Shown piece by piece: positions 26,038-34,565 of a stretch of 64,000 bases of DNA (positions are counted from its first letter, which is position 1; each line of letters starts with the position of its first letter). Both the position numbers and the translations under genes were made by a program. The notes under the pieces are model-generated. The model saw only the letters and a program-made list of their open reading frames with translations. It made no database searches and had not been told where the DNA came from. Origin of the DNA: CAZTCJ01 sp964612085. GTDB lineage: Bacteria; Pseudomonadota; Alphaproteobacteria; JAJFIK01. The stretch spans positions 1-64,000 of the forward strand of contig CAZTCJ010000010.1 in NCBI GenBank assembly GCA_964612085.1, in the 5' to 3' direction.

Positions 26038-27201
26038 CTACTCTCCGTGCCCGTACTCCCGCAAGATCGTCCGGACACGGTCGAGTGGTATCGCTTCGAC
26101 GCGGGCGGGCTCACCCGTACCACTGTTGAAGCCCTCTGTGGTCTCCGCCATGAACAGGGAGTTGAGGATCGCTTCTTCCGTCGCTTCGATCACCGCTTGC
26201 GACAGCGGGGATAAGAGGTCATTCGGCAGATCCTCCACCATGGACGCCCGCCCCCGCCGCTCCGGCGTCCGGCGCACGCTCCCGCCGGTGGAGAACGCGA
26301 TGACATAATCGCCCGAGCCGTTGGTCAGGGATGCGCCCGTGCGCGCCAACCCCGCCAGGGCCCGATTGGCGAGCCGCTCCAGATTGCGGTCCGACAAGGG
26401 CGCATCACTCGCCACCACGATAATGATGGAGCCGTCCGCATCCCCCTTATCGGCATAGTCTTTCAAGAAATACTGGCCCAAAGCCTCGCCCACCGGCACG
26501 CCATCGACCATTAGCACACCGCCGTAATTGGACTGGACCAGCACGCCCACCGTAAACCCGCCCAGCGCCTCCGGCAGCAGGCGGGAACTCGTCCCGATAC
26601 CCCCTTTCCACCCGAACGCGGTGGTGCCGGTGCCCGCCCCCACCGCGCCTTCTGCGACAGGGCCGACGGCCGCCGTCTCGATGGCCCGGCGGATGATCTG
26701 CGGCGTCAGCGCGCGGGCGCGGATATCATTGAGCCCTGCATCGTTGGTCTCGCCCACCACCGCATTGACCGAGAATACTTGGTCGTTTCCCGGCTGATCG
26801 AGGGTCCATTCGATGGCCGCCACCGCCGCCTCGGGCACATTGAGCGTGTTCGTTAAAACAATCGGCGTCTCGATCTCGCCCAGCTCCCTGATCTGAGTCG
26901 AGCCCATGAGCTTGCCGTAGCCGTTCCCAACCACGACGCCCGCCGGCACTTTATCCTGATAAAGATTACCGCCATGGGGCAGGATCGCCGTCGCGCCGGT
27001 GCGGATGCGCGCGCCTTCGCGCAAGCTCACATGGCCGACGCGTACCCCCGCCACATCGGTGATGGCGTTCAAGGGACCGGGCGCGAGGATGCCTGGCGCG
27101 ACGCCCAGATCCCGGGCGCGCTGGCGCTCAGCGGCCAGGCCCGGCGGCACGCCCATGGCAAACACGGCCGCGACGGCCAGAAAAGCAGCGGTTTTGAGCA
27201 T
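26038..27201 (-). CDS. Exported P1-family peptidase (DmpA-like aminopeptidase/esterase)
   Basis: An Ntn-like serine hydrolase of 387 residues with a signal peptide (about residues 1-23). DmpA-type landmarks are ITDVAGVRVGHVSL near the start, VVVGNGYGKLMGSTQIRELGEIETPIVLTNTLNV, VGAGTGTTAFGWKGGIGTSSR (the self-processing site before the nucleophile Ser) and SNYGGVLMVDGVPVGEAL. Precursors of this family cleave into two chains and remove N-terminal D- or L-residues from short peptides. GGAAGGGGG precedes the ATG. Confidence 0.88.
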   Translation of the reverse strand: MLKTAAFLAVAAVFAMGVPPGLAAERQRARDLGVAPGILAPGPLNAITDVAGVRVGHVSLREGARIRTGATAILPHGGNLYQDKVPAGVVVGNGYGKLMGSTQIRELGEIETPIVLTNTLNVPEAAVAAIEWTLDQPGNDQVFSVNAVVGETNDAGLNDIRARALTPQIIRRAIETAAVGPVAEGAVGAGTGTTAFGWKGGIGTSSRLLPEALGGFTVGVLVQSNYGGVLMVDGVPVGEALGQYFLKDYADKGDADGSIIIVVASDAPLSDRNLERLANRALAGLARTGASLTNGSGDYVIAFSTGGSVRRTPERRGRASMVEDLPNDLLSPLSQAVIEATEEAILNSLFMAETTEGFNSGTGEPARVEAIPLDRVRTILREYGHGE

Positions 27202-27249
27202 GGTTACCCCCTTCCAGTGCGCGCCTTTCCGCGATCATACGCGCTGAAG

Positions 27250-27372
27250 CTGACAGTTTGACCAGGGAAAAGCGTTTCAATCCCGCTCATAAGCATCTGT
27301 TCGACGGTCAACTTTCCGGAAACACTGAAGGATAGGGACGCTGCCAGGGGCGATATCCCTTGCGTATGACGG
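27250..27372. repeat. Copy A of a ~125-bp leader-like repeat with a 35-bp perfect core
   Basis: Bases 27250-27284 are identical to 29062-29096. The next ~90 bp aligns to 29097-29185 almost without gaps at roughly two-thirds identity. It lies between the P1 peptidase and the exchanger-like gene, with no gene directly reading from it except a doubtful 48-codon ORF. The partner copy is the leader of trcR. Confidence 0.75.
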
Positions 27373-27543
27373 GCGGTTTATGGCTAAACACGACGGATCG
27401 CAACGCGACGAAACTACGAAGGAACTTTATCCTTCACTTGCCGTTTCTTTCAGGCGCTTTAGAGCCCCTGCACATAGCTGGCAGACAAAACAAACGGTTG
27501 ATCAACGGATCGCGAAGCCACCCTGATTTGGAACAGTCTGAAC
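27373..27543. other. Intergenic region with a doubtful 48-codon ORF
   Basis: The gap between the P1 peptidase (ends 27201 on the left) and the exchanger-like gene holds repeat copy A and then an ORF at 27380-27526 on the plus strand. That ORF starts MAKHDGSQRDETTKELYPSL and has only a weak purine-rich stretch before its ATG. It could be decayed coding sequence. Nothing else is evident. Confidence 0.3.
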
Positions 27544-28575
27544 TTGTTTCTAAACGACCTTCCCTTTCCTGCAGCACTCGTCATTTTCATCATCGCCGCG
27601 GGCGTTATTTTGATGGCCGGTACACGACTGACCCGGCTCGCAGACCGTTTCGCCGACCTGACCGGATGGGGTGAGGCGGTTACAGGGGCAGTAGTGCTCG
27701 GGGCCATCACCTCTCTGGCCGGCAGCGTCACCTCGGTCGCCGCCGCCCTTGACGGGCGCGCCGAGCTGGCCGTTTCAAATGCCGTGGGCGGTATCGCGGC
27801 CCAGACCGCCTTTCTGGCCATTGCCGATATCGTCTATCGCAAGGCCAATCTGGAACATGCAGCCGCCTCCGTCGCGAATATGATCAGCGGCTGCATTTTG
27901 ATCATTATGCTGACCGCTGTCCTTATGACTTATCTTACAGGGTCGGTATCGGTTCTGGGCATTCATCCGGTCACCATTCTTTTGTTTGCGATCTATTCCG
28001 GCGGAGTCTACCTCGCCGATCAGTCCAGAAAGACGCCCATGTGGGAGCCCGCAGCAACGCCAGACACCCGCACGGATATACCCGATGAGCCAAGCCTCAG
28101 CGGCGCGAGCGTGTGGCGGCTTGCCCTGGCGATCGGAGCACTCGGTTTGGTGACAGCCGGCGCTGGTTATGCCGTCGCCGCGACAGGCGCCATCCTCATT
28201 GACAAGACCGGCTTGAATGCCAGCATCGTTGGTACACTGATGACAGCGATCGCCACGTCCACGCCGGAACTGGTGACGACCATTGCAGCCGTCCGCCGGG
28301 GAGCGCTGACACTGGCCGTTGCAGGTATTCTGGGAGGCAATACGTTCGACGTGTTGTTTATTGCTTTTTCCGATATCGCCTATGCACAAGGGTCGATTTA
28401 TCATGCGATCACGCAAGCACAGGCTTTCGTCGCGGCGCTCGGGATACTGATGACCGGAATTCTGCTGCTCGGCCTGCTTCACCGGCAGCAGCGTGGTCCG
28501 GGCAATATCGGATTCGACGGGGCGTTGCTGCTCCTTTGCTATGGGATCGGCATGATCGTAGTCACCCGGATGTGA
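27544..28575 (+). CDS. Sodium/calcium exchanger-family membrane protein (YrbG-like)
   Basis: A 343-residue membrane protein with about ten helices in two repeats, as in the Ca2+/cation antiporter superfamily. The repeat motif appears once as VLGAITSLAGSVTSVAAALDGRAELAVSNAVGG (first alpha repeat, G-S-VTS for the usual TSLPE) and again as MTAIATSTPELVTTIAAVRRGALTLAVAGILGGNTFDVLF (second, with STPE intact). The first repeat lacks the acidic residue of the canonical motif, which may alter ion specificity. The likely start is TTG 27544, with a weak GGAA upstream. Confidence 0.75.
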   Translation: MFLNDLPFPAALVIFIIAAGVILMAGTRLTRLADRFADLTGWGEAVTGAVVLGAITSLAGSVTSVAAALDGRAELAVSNAVGGIAAQTAFLAIADIVYRKANLEHAAASVANMISGCILIIMLTAVLMTYLTGSVSVLGIHPVTILLFAIYSGGVYLADQSRKTPMWEPAATPDTRTDIPDEPSLSGASVWRLALAIGALGLVTAGAGYAVAATGAILIDKTGLNASIVGTLMTAIATSTPELVTTIAAVRRGALTLAVAGILGGNTFDVLFIAFSDIAYAQGSIYHAITQAQAFVAALGILMTGILLLGLLHRQQRGPGNIGFDGALLLLCYGIGMIVVTRM

Positions 28576-28699
28576 CGCGGCCCTGCGTCGGGATCGGTTG
28601 GTGCGGCGCTAAGATCAAGCACATGGTGCAATGCACCGGGAACAGTCATGGCTGTGCGGTGTTATTCCGCTGTACCGCTAACGACAATGAGTACGAGCC

Positions 28700-29005
28700 A
28701 TGACAACCTTCATTATGACGACGACGATCAATGAGACGGCGCTGAACGAACCGCAGGCATATGAACGGATCGCAAAGCTGGTCAGTGAGCGCATCAAGCG
28801 TGAATGCCGGCAAATCGAATGGCGCGCCAATTACGCCGTCCTGGGCCCATTCAACTACCTCGATATATTCGATGCGCCCGACTTTGACGAAGCGATGAAG
28901 GTTGTGACGATCATCCGCTCGATCGCGCCCGCCTCCGTCCATGTCTGGCCAGCCAAGAGCTGGGATCATTTCAAGGATCTTATGCGGTCGGTAGAAATCA
29001 ACTGA
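28700..29005 (+). CDS. GYD-domain protein
   Basis: A 101-residue protein with EWRANYAVLGPFNYLDIFDAPDFDEAMKVVTIIRSIAPASVHVWPAKSWDHF, which matches the GYD fold (ferredoxin-like; LGxxD/N...apD). Proteins of this small family are of unknown function. The SD is poor. It lies between the exchanger-like gene and the trcR leader, on the same strand. Confidence 0.7.
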   Translation: MTTFIMTTTINETALNEPQAYERIAKLVSERIKRECRQIEWRANYAVLGPFNYLDIFDAPDFDEAMKVVTIIRSIAPASVHVWPAKSWDHFKDLMRSVEIN

Positions 29006-29061
29006 CCGCGCCGGACGGAACAACCGCTCCTGCCCCGTCTTGGCGCTGAACTCTGCCCAAT

Positions 29062-29185
29062 CTGACAGTTTGACCAGGGAAAAGCGTTTCAATCCCCACC
29101 CAAAGCGCCTATATAAGGGCCAACTTCCATGAAACGGTGACGGACATGGACGCCGCCGGGGGGCGACAACCCTCGCGCACGACGG
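29062..29185. repeat. Copy B of the ~125-bp leader-like repeat, upstream of trcR
   Basis: The first 35 bases (29062-29096) are identical to 27250-27284 and the rest is diverged but colinear. In both copies a short stem is conserved (here CGCC 29151-29154 with GGCG 29162-29165; in copy A CGCT with GGCG, a base change that keeps pairing). It sits 92 bp before the trcR start, so it may be part of the transcribed leader or its promoter. Confidence 0.75.
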
Positions 29186-29277
29186 AAGGCCTGTGGGAAA
29201 AGCCCATGGCCGACGTCCGGTGCGCGGCCCGGCGGGAAACGGGAACACAAGAACGGATACACTCCGGAGGAGAAATC

Positions 29278-30009
29278 ATGGCCAAGCCTCTTATGCCAAA
29301 AGCGACCGCCGTCTGGCTGGTCGAAAATACGGCGCTGACCTTTGACCAGATCGCCGATTTCTGCGGCCTTCACACGCTTGAAGTGAAAGGCATCGCCGAT
29401 GGCGACGTGGCGCAAGGCATCAAGGGCATGGATCCGGTGGCAAACGGCCAATTGGCCCGCGACGATATCGAGAAAGCGGCGGCCGACCCCAGCTACCGGC
29501 TGACCCTGTCGCAAAAGCGCGTGCAGGTGCCGACGCCCAAGCGTAAAGGCCCCCGCTATACGCCCGTGTCGCGCCGCCAGGACCGGCCGGACGCGATTAT
29601 GTGGCTGTTGCGCCACCACCCGGAAATGACCGACGCCCAGGTCTGCAAGCTGATCGGCACCACCAAGCCGACCATTCAGGCCGTGCGCGACCGGTCCCAC
29701 TGGAATTCGGCCAATCTGAAACCGGTGGATCCGGTGACGCTGGGCCTGTGCAGCCAGCTCGATCTCGATGCCGCCGTGACCAAGGCGGCCGACCGGCGGG
29801 CCAAGATGGGCAAGCCCGTGGCGGCCCCCGACGACGAGACCCTGCGGCCGATCGACGAGACGTTGGGCATCACCAGCAACGAAGCGCCTGCCGCCGATCC
29901 GTTCCAGAAGCAGGGCGAAGTGGCCGCCGACGGGCCCGGTCCGGTCGAGCACGAGGTTGAACAGGCCCCGCGCCCGGAAGACGTGTTCGGCGATAATATC
30001 AAGATCTGA
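29278..30009 (+). CDS. trcR: DUF1013 protein, TrcR-like cell-cycle transcriptional regulator
   Basis: A 243-residue protein from the ATG 29278 with the strong SD CCGGAGGAG. The N-terminal ~165 residues match DUF1013: KATAVWLVENTALTFDQIADFCGLHTLEVKGIADG, which looks like an HTH, then a second HTH-like unit RPDAIMWLLRHHPEMTDAQVCKLIGTTKPTIQAVRDRSHWN. The C-terminal ~60 residues are acidic and disordered. Family members are annotated as cell-cycle transcriptional regulator TrcR in alphaproteobacteria. A terminator follows, so the unit is monocistronic. Confidence 0.88.
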   Translation: MAKPLMPKATAVWLVENTALTFDQIADFCGLHTLEVKGIADGDVAQGIKGMDPVANGQLARDDIEKAAADPSYRLTLSQKRVQVPTPKRKGPRYTPVSRRQDRPDAIMWLLRHHPEMTDAQVCKLIGTTKPTIQAVRDRSHWNSANLKPVDPVTLGLCSQLDLDAAVTKAADRRAKMGKPVAAPDDETLRPIDETLGITSNEAPAADPFQKQGEVAADGPGPVEHEVEQAPRPEDVFGDNIKI

Positions 30010-30028
30010 TCGGTCTATGAGCTGAATT

Positions 30029-30064
30029 AAAGCCCGTGCGGAGATGATCCGTGCGGGCTTTTTT
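30029..30064 (+). terminator. Rho-independent terminator after trcR
   Basis: AAAGCCCG...CGGA pairs with TCCG...CGGGCTTT (one TG/TG internal mismatch) and is followed by six T. It starts 20 bp past the trcR stop codon. Confidence 0.85.
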
Positions 30065-30098
30065 ATGGGCGGCACCACCAACCCACTACATAAAAGCG

Positions 30099-30920
30099 TT
30101 ATTCCGCCCGGCCCGTCTGCGAGACCGTGTAGTTGAGCGGCAACCGTCCGCCATCAGCATAAATGCACTGGCCGGTGACGTAGCTGGCATCTTTCGAGGC
30201 CAGGAACTGGGCGATGGCGGCGATCTCATCGGCCTCGCCGATGCGCCCCAAGGGCGTGCGCTCCAGGACGTCGCGCCGGGCATTGGAATCCCGCACCACC
30301 GACTTCATGACATCCGTATTGATGCTGCCCGGCCCGATGGCATTGACCCTTATGCCGTAGCGCGCGAGCGCCAGCGCCATGACCCGGGTCAACTGATTGA
30401 TCGCACCCTTGGAGACCACATAGGGCACCTGATCGGCCACCGCCAGGATGGCGTTGACCGAGGACATGTTGATGATGGAATAGCTGCGGTTGGCGACCGG
30501 ATCGGTCTGGGCGGCATCTTCTTCGATCTGGGCCACCATCTGCCTGGCTGCGGCCTGGCTCGCCAGAAACGCGCCTTTCAGATTGACCTGCATCACCCGG
30601 TCGAAATCCGCTTCCTCCTGGTTCAGAAAATCCGCACCCGCTGCGACTGCCGCGTTGTTGATCAGTACGTCAACGCGATTGAAACTGTCGAGCGTCGCGG
30701 CCATCAGATTATGGATGTCGAGCCGTTCGCCCACATCGCAATGGACGAAAAGCGCATCGGACCCGGCGGCGGTAATCTCGTCCCGCGCGCTGGCGCCTGC
30801 TTTCTCGTCGATATCGGCGATGACGACCTTATAGCCGTTGCGGGCGAACCGGCGCGCGCAAGCCAAGCCGATCCCCCGGGCGCCGCCCGTGACAATCACC
30901 ACCTTGTCGCTGCGCGCCAT
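30099..30920 (-). CDS. Short-chain dehydrogenase/reductase
   Basis: A 273-residue classical SDR. The cofactor motif TGGARGIG is near residues 11-18; NNAAV, the catalytic Ser in IINMSSVNA and the YVVSK active site (Tyr-x-x-x-Lys) are present, and the C-terminus is YVTGQCIYADGG. An Asp after the second strand (VVIADID) suggests NAD(H) preference. The substrate is unknown. It is divergent from the acyl-CoA ligase gene (start 163 bp away), so a shared control region is possible. Confidence 0.9.
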   Translation of the reverse strand: MARSDKVVIVTGGARGIGLACARRFARNGYKVVIADIDEKAGASARDEITAAGSDALFVHCDVGERLDIHNLMAATLDSFNRVDVLINNAAVAAGADFLNQEEADFDRVMQVNLKGAFLASQAAARQMVAQIEEDAAQTDPVANRSYSIINMSSVNAILAVADQVPYVVSKGAINQLTRVMALALARYGIRVNAIGPGSINTDVMKSVVRDSNARRDVLERTPLGRIGEADEIAAIAQFLASKDASYVTGQCIYADGGRLPLNYTVSQTGRAE

Positions 30921-31082
30921 TGGATCCTCCTTTTACGACCGCACGCCCACAGGAAAAGTGTTCACGCGTCTTGTCAAGAACCGGTAGCGGCTTTTATGCC
31001 GCCAATCCCTCCCCTTGCCGATCTTCTCCCCCTTCAGTAGCCTTTTGCTCTGAACGGTCATAAGGCCTTGAAGGGGAAACGC

Positions 31083-32720
31083 ATGAACGCGACCAAATAT
31101 GATGTGGATCTCGACAAGAACCCGGCCAACTATCAACCGCTGACGCCGCTCGGTTATCTCGTCCGCGCGGCCAGTGTTTTTCCCGAACGCCCGGCCGTCA
31201 TTCACGGCAAGACACGCCTCACCTATGGGGCCTTTTACGCCCGCTGCCGGCGGCTGGCCTCGGCCCTGCGCGCCAACGGGATCGGCAAGGGCGATACCGT
31301 CTCGGTTGTCGCGCCCAACATCCCTGCCATGCTGGAGATGCATTACGGCGTGCCCATGACCGGGGCCGTGCTCAACGCCATCAACTACCGGCTCGATGCG
31401 GCCGCCATCGCCTTTATCTTCGACCACGGAGAAACTCGTGCCGTGTTTGTCGACCGGGAATTCTCTCCTCTGGTGCAGGACGCGCTCAAACAGTGCAAAG
31501 CCAAACCGCTCGTGATCGACATCGACGATCCGGAATATTCCGGACCCGGAGAGCGCATCGGCTTGATGGACTATGAGGCCTTTATCGGCGCAGGCGACCC
31601 GGATCACGAGTGGGTGTGGCCCGATGACGAATGGGACGCCATCGCGCTCAATTACACCTCCGGCACCACCGGCAATCCGAAAGGCGTCGTCTTCCACCAC
31701 AGGGGCGCGTATCTGCTCGCCATGGGCAATGTGGTCACCGCCGGCATGCCGCAGCATCCGGTCTATCTGTGGACCCTGCCCATGTTCCATTGCAATGGCT
31801 GGTGCTTCACCTGGTCCTTGAGCATCCTGGCGGGCACCCATGTCTGCCTGCGCCGGGTGGAAGCCGCACGCATTTTCGAAGCCTGCGCGGAGCACAACGT
31901 CACCCATCTGTGCGGCGCGCCCATTGTCATGGGCATGCTGATCAATGCCAAGCCCGAGGAACGGCGCGAGTTGACGCACCGCATCGCCTTCTTCACCGCC
32001 GCTGCCCCGCCGCCCGCCGCCGTGATCGGCGCCATGGAAGCCCAGGGCTTCGATATCACCCATCTGTACGGTCTGACCGAAACTTATGGCCCCTCGGTCA
32101 TCAATGCCTGGCAGGAAGAATGGAACGATCTGCCAGCGGACGAACAGGCGCAGATCAAGGCGCGCCAGGGCGTGCGCTATCCGGTGCTGGAGAACCTGTC
32201 GGTGCGCAACCCCGACACCATGGAAGACGTGCCCAAGGACGGTGAGACCATGGGCGAGGTCATGTTTCGCGGCAATGTGGTCATGAAGGGCTATCTCAAG
32301 AACCCGTCGGCAACGCGCGACGCCTTCGCCCATGGCTGGTTCCATTCGGGCGATCTCGGTGTCTGGCATGAGGACGGCTATATTCAGCTCAAGGACCGTT
32401 CGAAGGATATCATCATTTCCGGCGGCGAGAATATCTCTTCCATTGAGGTGGAAGACACACTCTACCGCCATCCGGCGGTGCTGGAGGCCGCCGTCGTCGC
32501 CAAGTCGGACGACAAATGGGGCGAGACGCCGGTCGCCTGCATCACCCTGAAACCGGGCCAGACGGCCACGGAAGAAGACATCATCGCCTATTGTCGCGAC
32601 AATCTCGCCCATTACAAATGTCCGCGCCGGGTCCTTTTCATGGACCTGCCCAAGACCTCGACCGGCAAGGTCCAGAAATTCCGCCTGCGGGATATGGTGG
32701 AAGAGATGTTGAGCAGCTGA
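31083..32720 (+). CDS. AMP-dependent acyl-CoA ligase
   Basis: A 545-residue ANL-superfamily enzyme from the ATG 31083 with AAGGGGAAA upstream. The ATP-loop is NYTSGTTGNPKGVV, and A5 TETYGP, A7 FHSGDLGVWHEDGYIQLKDRSKDIIISGGENISSIEVE and A10 PKTSTGKVQKFRLR are complete. It would activate a carboxylic acid to its CoA thioester via the adenylate. The N-terminus YDVDLDKNPANYQPLTPLGYL resembles medium-chain/DmdB-like ligases, but the acid cannot be deduced. A small membrane protein gene follows 6 bp later. Confidence 0.9.
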   Translation: MNATKYDVDLDKNPANYQPLTPLGYLVRAASVFPERPAVIHGKTRLTYGAFYARCRRLASALRANGIGKGDTVSVVAPNIPAMLEMHYGVPMTGAVLNAINYRLDAAAIAFIFDHGETRAVFVDREFSPLVQDALKQCKAKPLVIDIDDPEYSGPGERIGLMDYEAFIGAGDPDHEWVWPDDEWDAIALNYTSGTTGNPKGVVFHHRGAYLLAMGNVVTAGMPQHPVYLWTLPMFHCNGWCFTWSLSILAGTHVCLRRVEAARIFEACAEHNVTHLCGAPIVMGMLINAKPEERRELTHRIAFFTAAAPPPAAVIGAMEAQGFDITHLYGLTETYGPSVINAWQEEWNDLPADEQAQIKARQGVRYPVLENLSVRNPDTMEDVPKDGETMGEVMFRGNVVMKGYLKNPSATRDAFAHGWFHSGDLGVWHEDGYIQLKDRSKDIIISGGENISSIEVEDTLYRHPAVLEAAVVAKSDDKWGETPVACITLKPGQTATEEDIIAYCRDNLAHYKCPRRVLFMDLPKTSTGKVQKFRLRDMVEEMLSS

Positions 32721-32726
32721 ACGGCC

Positions 32727-33029
32727 ATGGCCCGCTGGCTCAAGACCATCGGCGAATGGATTTTGCTGGCCGCCGCCGCGCTGGCCATCGGCATTGGCGC
32801 GGCCTGGGCCGAACAGGCCTTCGGGCTGGCGTCATGGGTCGTGCCCTGTCTGTTCCTCACAATCGGAACAGTCACCTTCGCCTATGCCGCCTATTGCTTC
32901 TGGCAATACCAGAAGGCGCTCTCGGAAGAGGACGAGTGGGGCTGGACAGATCCTGACGATCCGTCGTCAGAACAATCAGAAGGAGAGTGCCCTGAGAACG
33001 GCGAGAACCGTCAGGATCCGTCACACTGA
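32727..33029 (+). CDS. Small two-helix membrane protein of unknown function
   Basis: A 100-residue protein. Two hydrophobic segments (about residues 10-30 and 36-63) are followed by a strongly acidic, hydrophilic tail (SEEDEWGWTDPDDPSSEQ...). It starts 6 bp after the acyl-CoA ligase stop, so it is probably cotranscribed. I do not recognise the family. Confidence 0.6.
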   Translation: MARWLKTIGEWILLAAAALAIGIGAAWAEQAFGLASWVVPCLFLTIGTVTFAYAAYCFWQYQKALSEEDEWGWTDPDDPSSEQSEGECPENGENRQDPSH

Positions 33030-33047
33030 TGGGATAGAGTGCCGCAG

Positions 33048-33221
33048 CTACTGGAGTTGCAGCCGGACGCGTTCCATCTCTTCCTTAAGTCGGAGCTTTT
33101 GTTTCTTGAGGTCGGTGATCTTTAGGGGATCGGCAGCGGGATGCTGGAGTTCTTCGTGAAGGGCCTTGTCGATCTTGCGATGTTTCGCGCTCAGTTCAAC
33201 CAAGTGGGATTCAAGTGCCAT
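33048..33221 (-). CDS. DUF465 (YdcH-type) small coiled-coil protein
   Basis: A 57-residue ORF read on the minus strand: MALESHLVELSAKHRKIDKA, then LHEELQHPAADPLKITDLKK and a basic end of about 17 residues. The pattern HLVELSAKHRKIDKALHEE...D...I..LKKQKLRLKEEMERV is that of DUF465/YdcH. GGAGG lies 6 bases before the ATG. The function is unknown. A second DUF465 gene stands 1.3 kb away on the other strand. Confidence 0.85.
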   Translation of the reverse strand: MALESHLVELSAKHRKIDKALHEELQHPAADPLKITDLKKQKLRLKEEMERVRLQLQ

Positions 33222-33305
33222 GCTGAACCTCCTTACGGTTTACACATCTATCTAACCATTATCCTGGGGGCTTGTCAGCGCCTTTCAATCGGCAAAGGTA
33301 AAAAA

Positions 33306-33344
33306 ATGTCGTACGGGGACCTGTGGACTAACGAATATCGTTGA
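33306..33344 (+). CDS. Possible 12-codon leader ORF before ubiX
   Basis: ATG at 33306 with AAAGGT six bases upstream encodes MSYGDLWTNEYR and stops at 33342-33344, five bases before the ubiX ATG, which itself lacks a clear SD. The arrangement would suit translational coupling. It may also be chance; confidence is low. Confidence 0.35.
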   Translation: MSYGDLWTNEYR

Positions 33345-33349
33345 GAATC

Positions 33350-33931
33350 ATGAATGAACCGCAAAGATTGATCGTAGGCATCACCGGCGCATCCGGCGTC
33401 ATCTATGGCGTGCGGCTCCTGGAAGTCCTGCGGACCCTGGGCGTGGAAGTGCACCTTGTGGTGAGCAAGGCGGCTGAAATGACGCTCAGCTACGAGACCG
33501 ACAAGCGGGCCAAGGATCTGGACGCGCTCGTCCATGAGCGCCACGCCATCGGCAATATGGGCGCCTCCATTTCCTCCGGATCCTTCAAGACCGCGGGCAT
33601 GGTCATTGCGCCGTGTTCGGTCAAATCCATGTCGGAGATCGCCACAGGGGTGACCACGACATTGATCACACGCGCCGCCGACGTGGTTTTGAAGGAACGG
33701 CGCAAGCTGGTGCTGATGGTCCGGGAAACCCCGTTTCACACCGGTCATCTGCGCACCATGACGGCGCTCTCGGAAATGGGGGCCGTTATCGCGCCACCTC
33801 TGCCCGCTTTTTATGCAAAGCCCCAGACGCTCGGTGATCTGATTGACCATTCGGTGGGCAGAGTGCTCGATCAGTTCGGCCTCGACATGCCGGACATGCG
33901 CCGCTGGAAGGATCCCAGTGCCCCATCCTGA
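33350..33931 (+). CDS. ubiX: Flavin prenyltransferase UbiX
   Basis: Makes prenylated FMN, the cofactor of the decarboxylase UbiD in ubiquinone synthesis. The 193-residue protein has the UbiX/Pad1 landmarks ITGASGVIYGVRLLEVL, a Ser/Thr-rich phosphate loop SISSGSFKTAGMVIAPCSVKSMSEIATG, and LVLMVRETPFHTGHLRTMTALSEMGAVIAPPLPAFYAKPQTL. The start is the ATG at 33350; a TTG nine bases upstream is in frame. The next gene overlaps its end. ubiD is not in the window. Confidence 0.95.
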   Translation: MNEPQRLIVGITGASGVIYGVRLLEVLRTLGVEVHLVVSKAAEMTLSYETDKRAKDLDALVHERHAIGNMGASISSGSFKTAGMVIAPCSVKSMSEIATGVTTTLITRAADVVLKERRKLVLMVRETPFHTGHLRTMTALSEMGAVIAPPLPAFYAKPQTLGDLIDHSVGRVLDQFGLDMPDMRRWKDPSAPS

Positions 33932-34475
33932 TACAGAGGATTTCTGGGCCTGGTCGCTCGATGTCTATGGACGGGTGGGCGTCGCCGATGCCGCTTTGGC
34001 GCTCCAGGACGCCCACGGCGCCAATGTGAATGTGGTGCTGGTCTGCTGCTGGTCCGCCGCGATCGGCGCGCCTGCGTTCGATACCGGGACCTTCGAAGCC
34101 ATCGAACGGACCCTCCATCCGTTCTCGGACGGCGTGACAAGGCCCTTGCGCGCTGTCCGGCGCGGCCTCAAGCACCCGGCCCCGCCGGTCACGGCGGAGA
34201 TGGCGGCAGACCTGCGCAAACAGGTTCTGGAGGCCGAACTGGGCGCCGAACGCATCGAGCAGACGCTTCTGGAAGCCGCCATCACAGAGCATCAGGGGCA
34301 AGACAACGCCAACCGGCCCGGTCCGGCCCGCGATCCGGCCCCCAACCCGGCCCTTGCAAAGGCACAAGCCCGCGCCAATCTCGTTCTCTATGCGAGAAAG
34401 CTCGAACATGAGAGCGGAAAGCCGCACGATCTTGCTCTGATCGACGCGCTTATTAACGCCGTGTTTGCCTTGTAA
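33918..34475 (+). CDS. TIGR02444 family protein
   Basis: A 185-residue protein of unknown function whose start (GTG 33918) lies inside the end of ubiX with GAAGGA 6 bases upstream. It contains EDFWAWSLDVYGRVGVADAALALQDAHGANVNVVLVCCWSA, the TIGR02444 signature, followed by charged helices and an Ala/Pro-rich segment. Overlap with ubiX suggests cotranslation, but no biochemical link is known to me. Confidence 0.8.
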   Translation: MPHPDTEDFWAWSLDVYGRVGVADAALALQDAHGANVNVVLVCCWSAAIGAPAFDTGTFEAIERTLHPFSDGVTRPLRAVRRGLKHPAPPVTAEMAADLRKQVLEAELGAERIEQTLLEAAITEHQGQDNANRPGPARDPAPNPALAKAQARANLVLYARKLEHESGKPHDLALIDALINAVFAL

Positions 34476-34565
34476 TCTTAAGATCGGAGAGGCTTGCCGT
34501 TTTGAACCCTTTACGGTACCCCACTGACTAGACGTCATTTTCGTAAGTTTCGGGTGCAACAGTCC

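Noticed and set aside
27250..29185. CRISPR array from the 35-bp repeat
   Set aside because: Only two copies, 1.8 kb apart with genes between them; no array or cas genes.
30933..32612. 559-codon minus-strand frame over the acyl-CoA ligase
   Set aside because: Antisense shadow; the plus strand has the complete ANL motifs.
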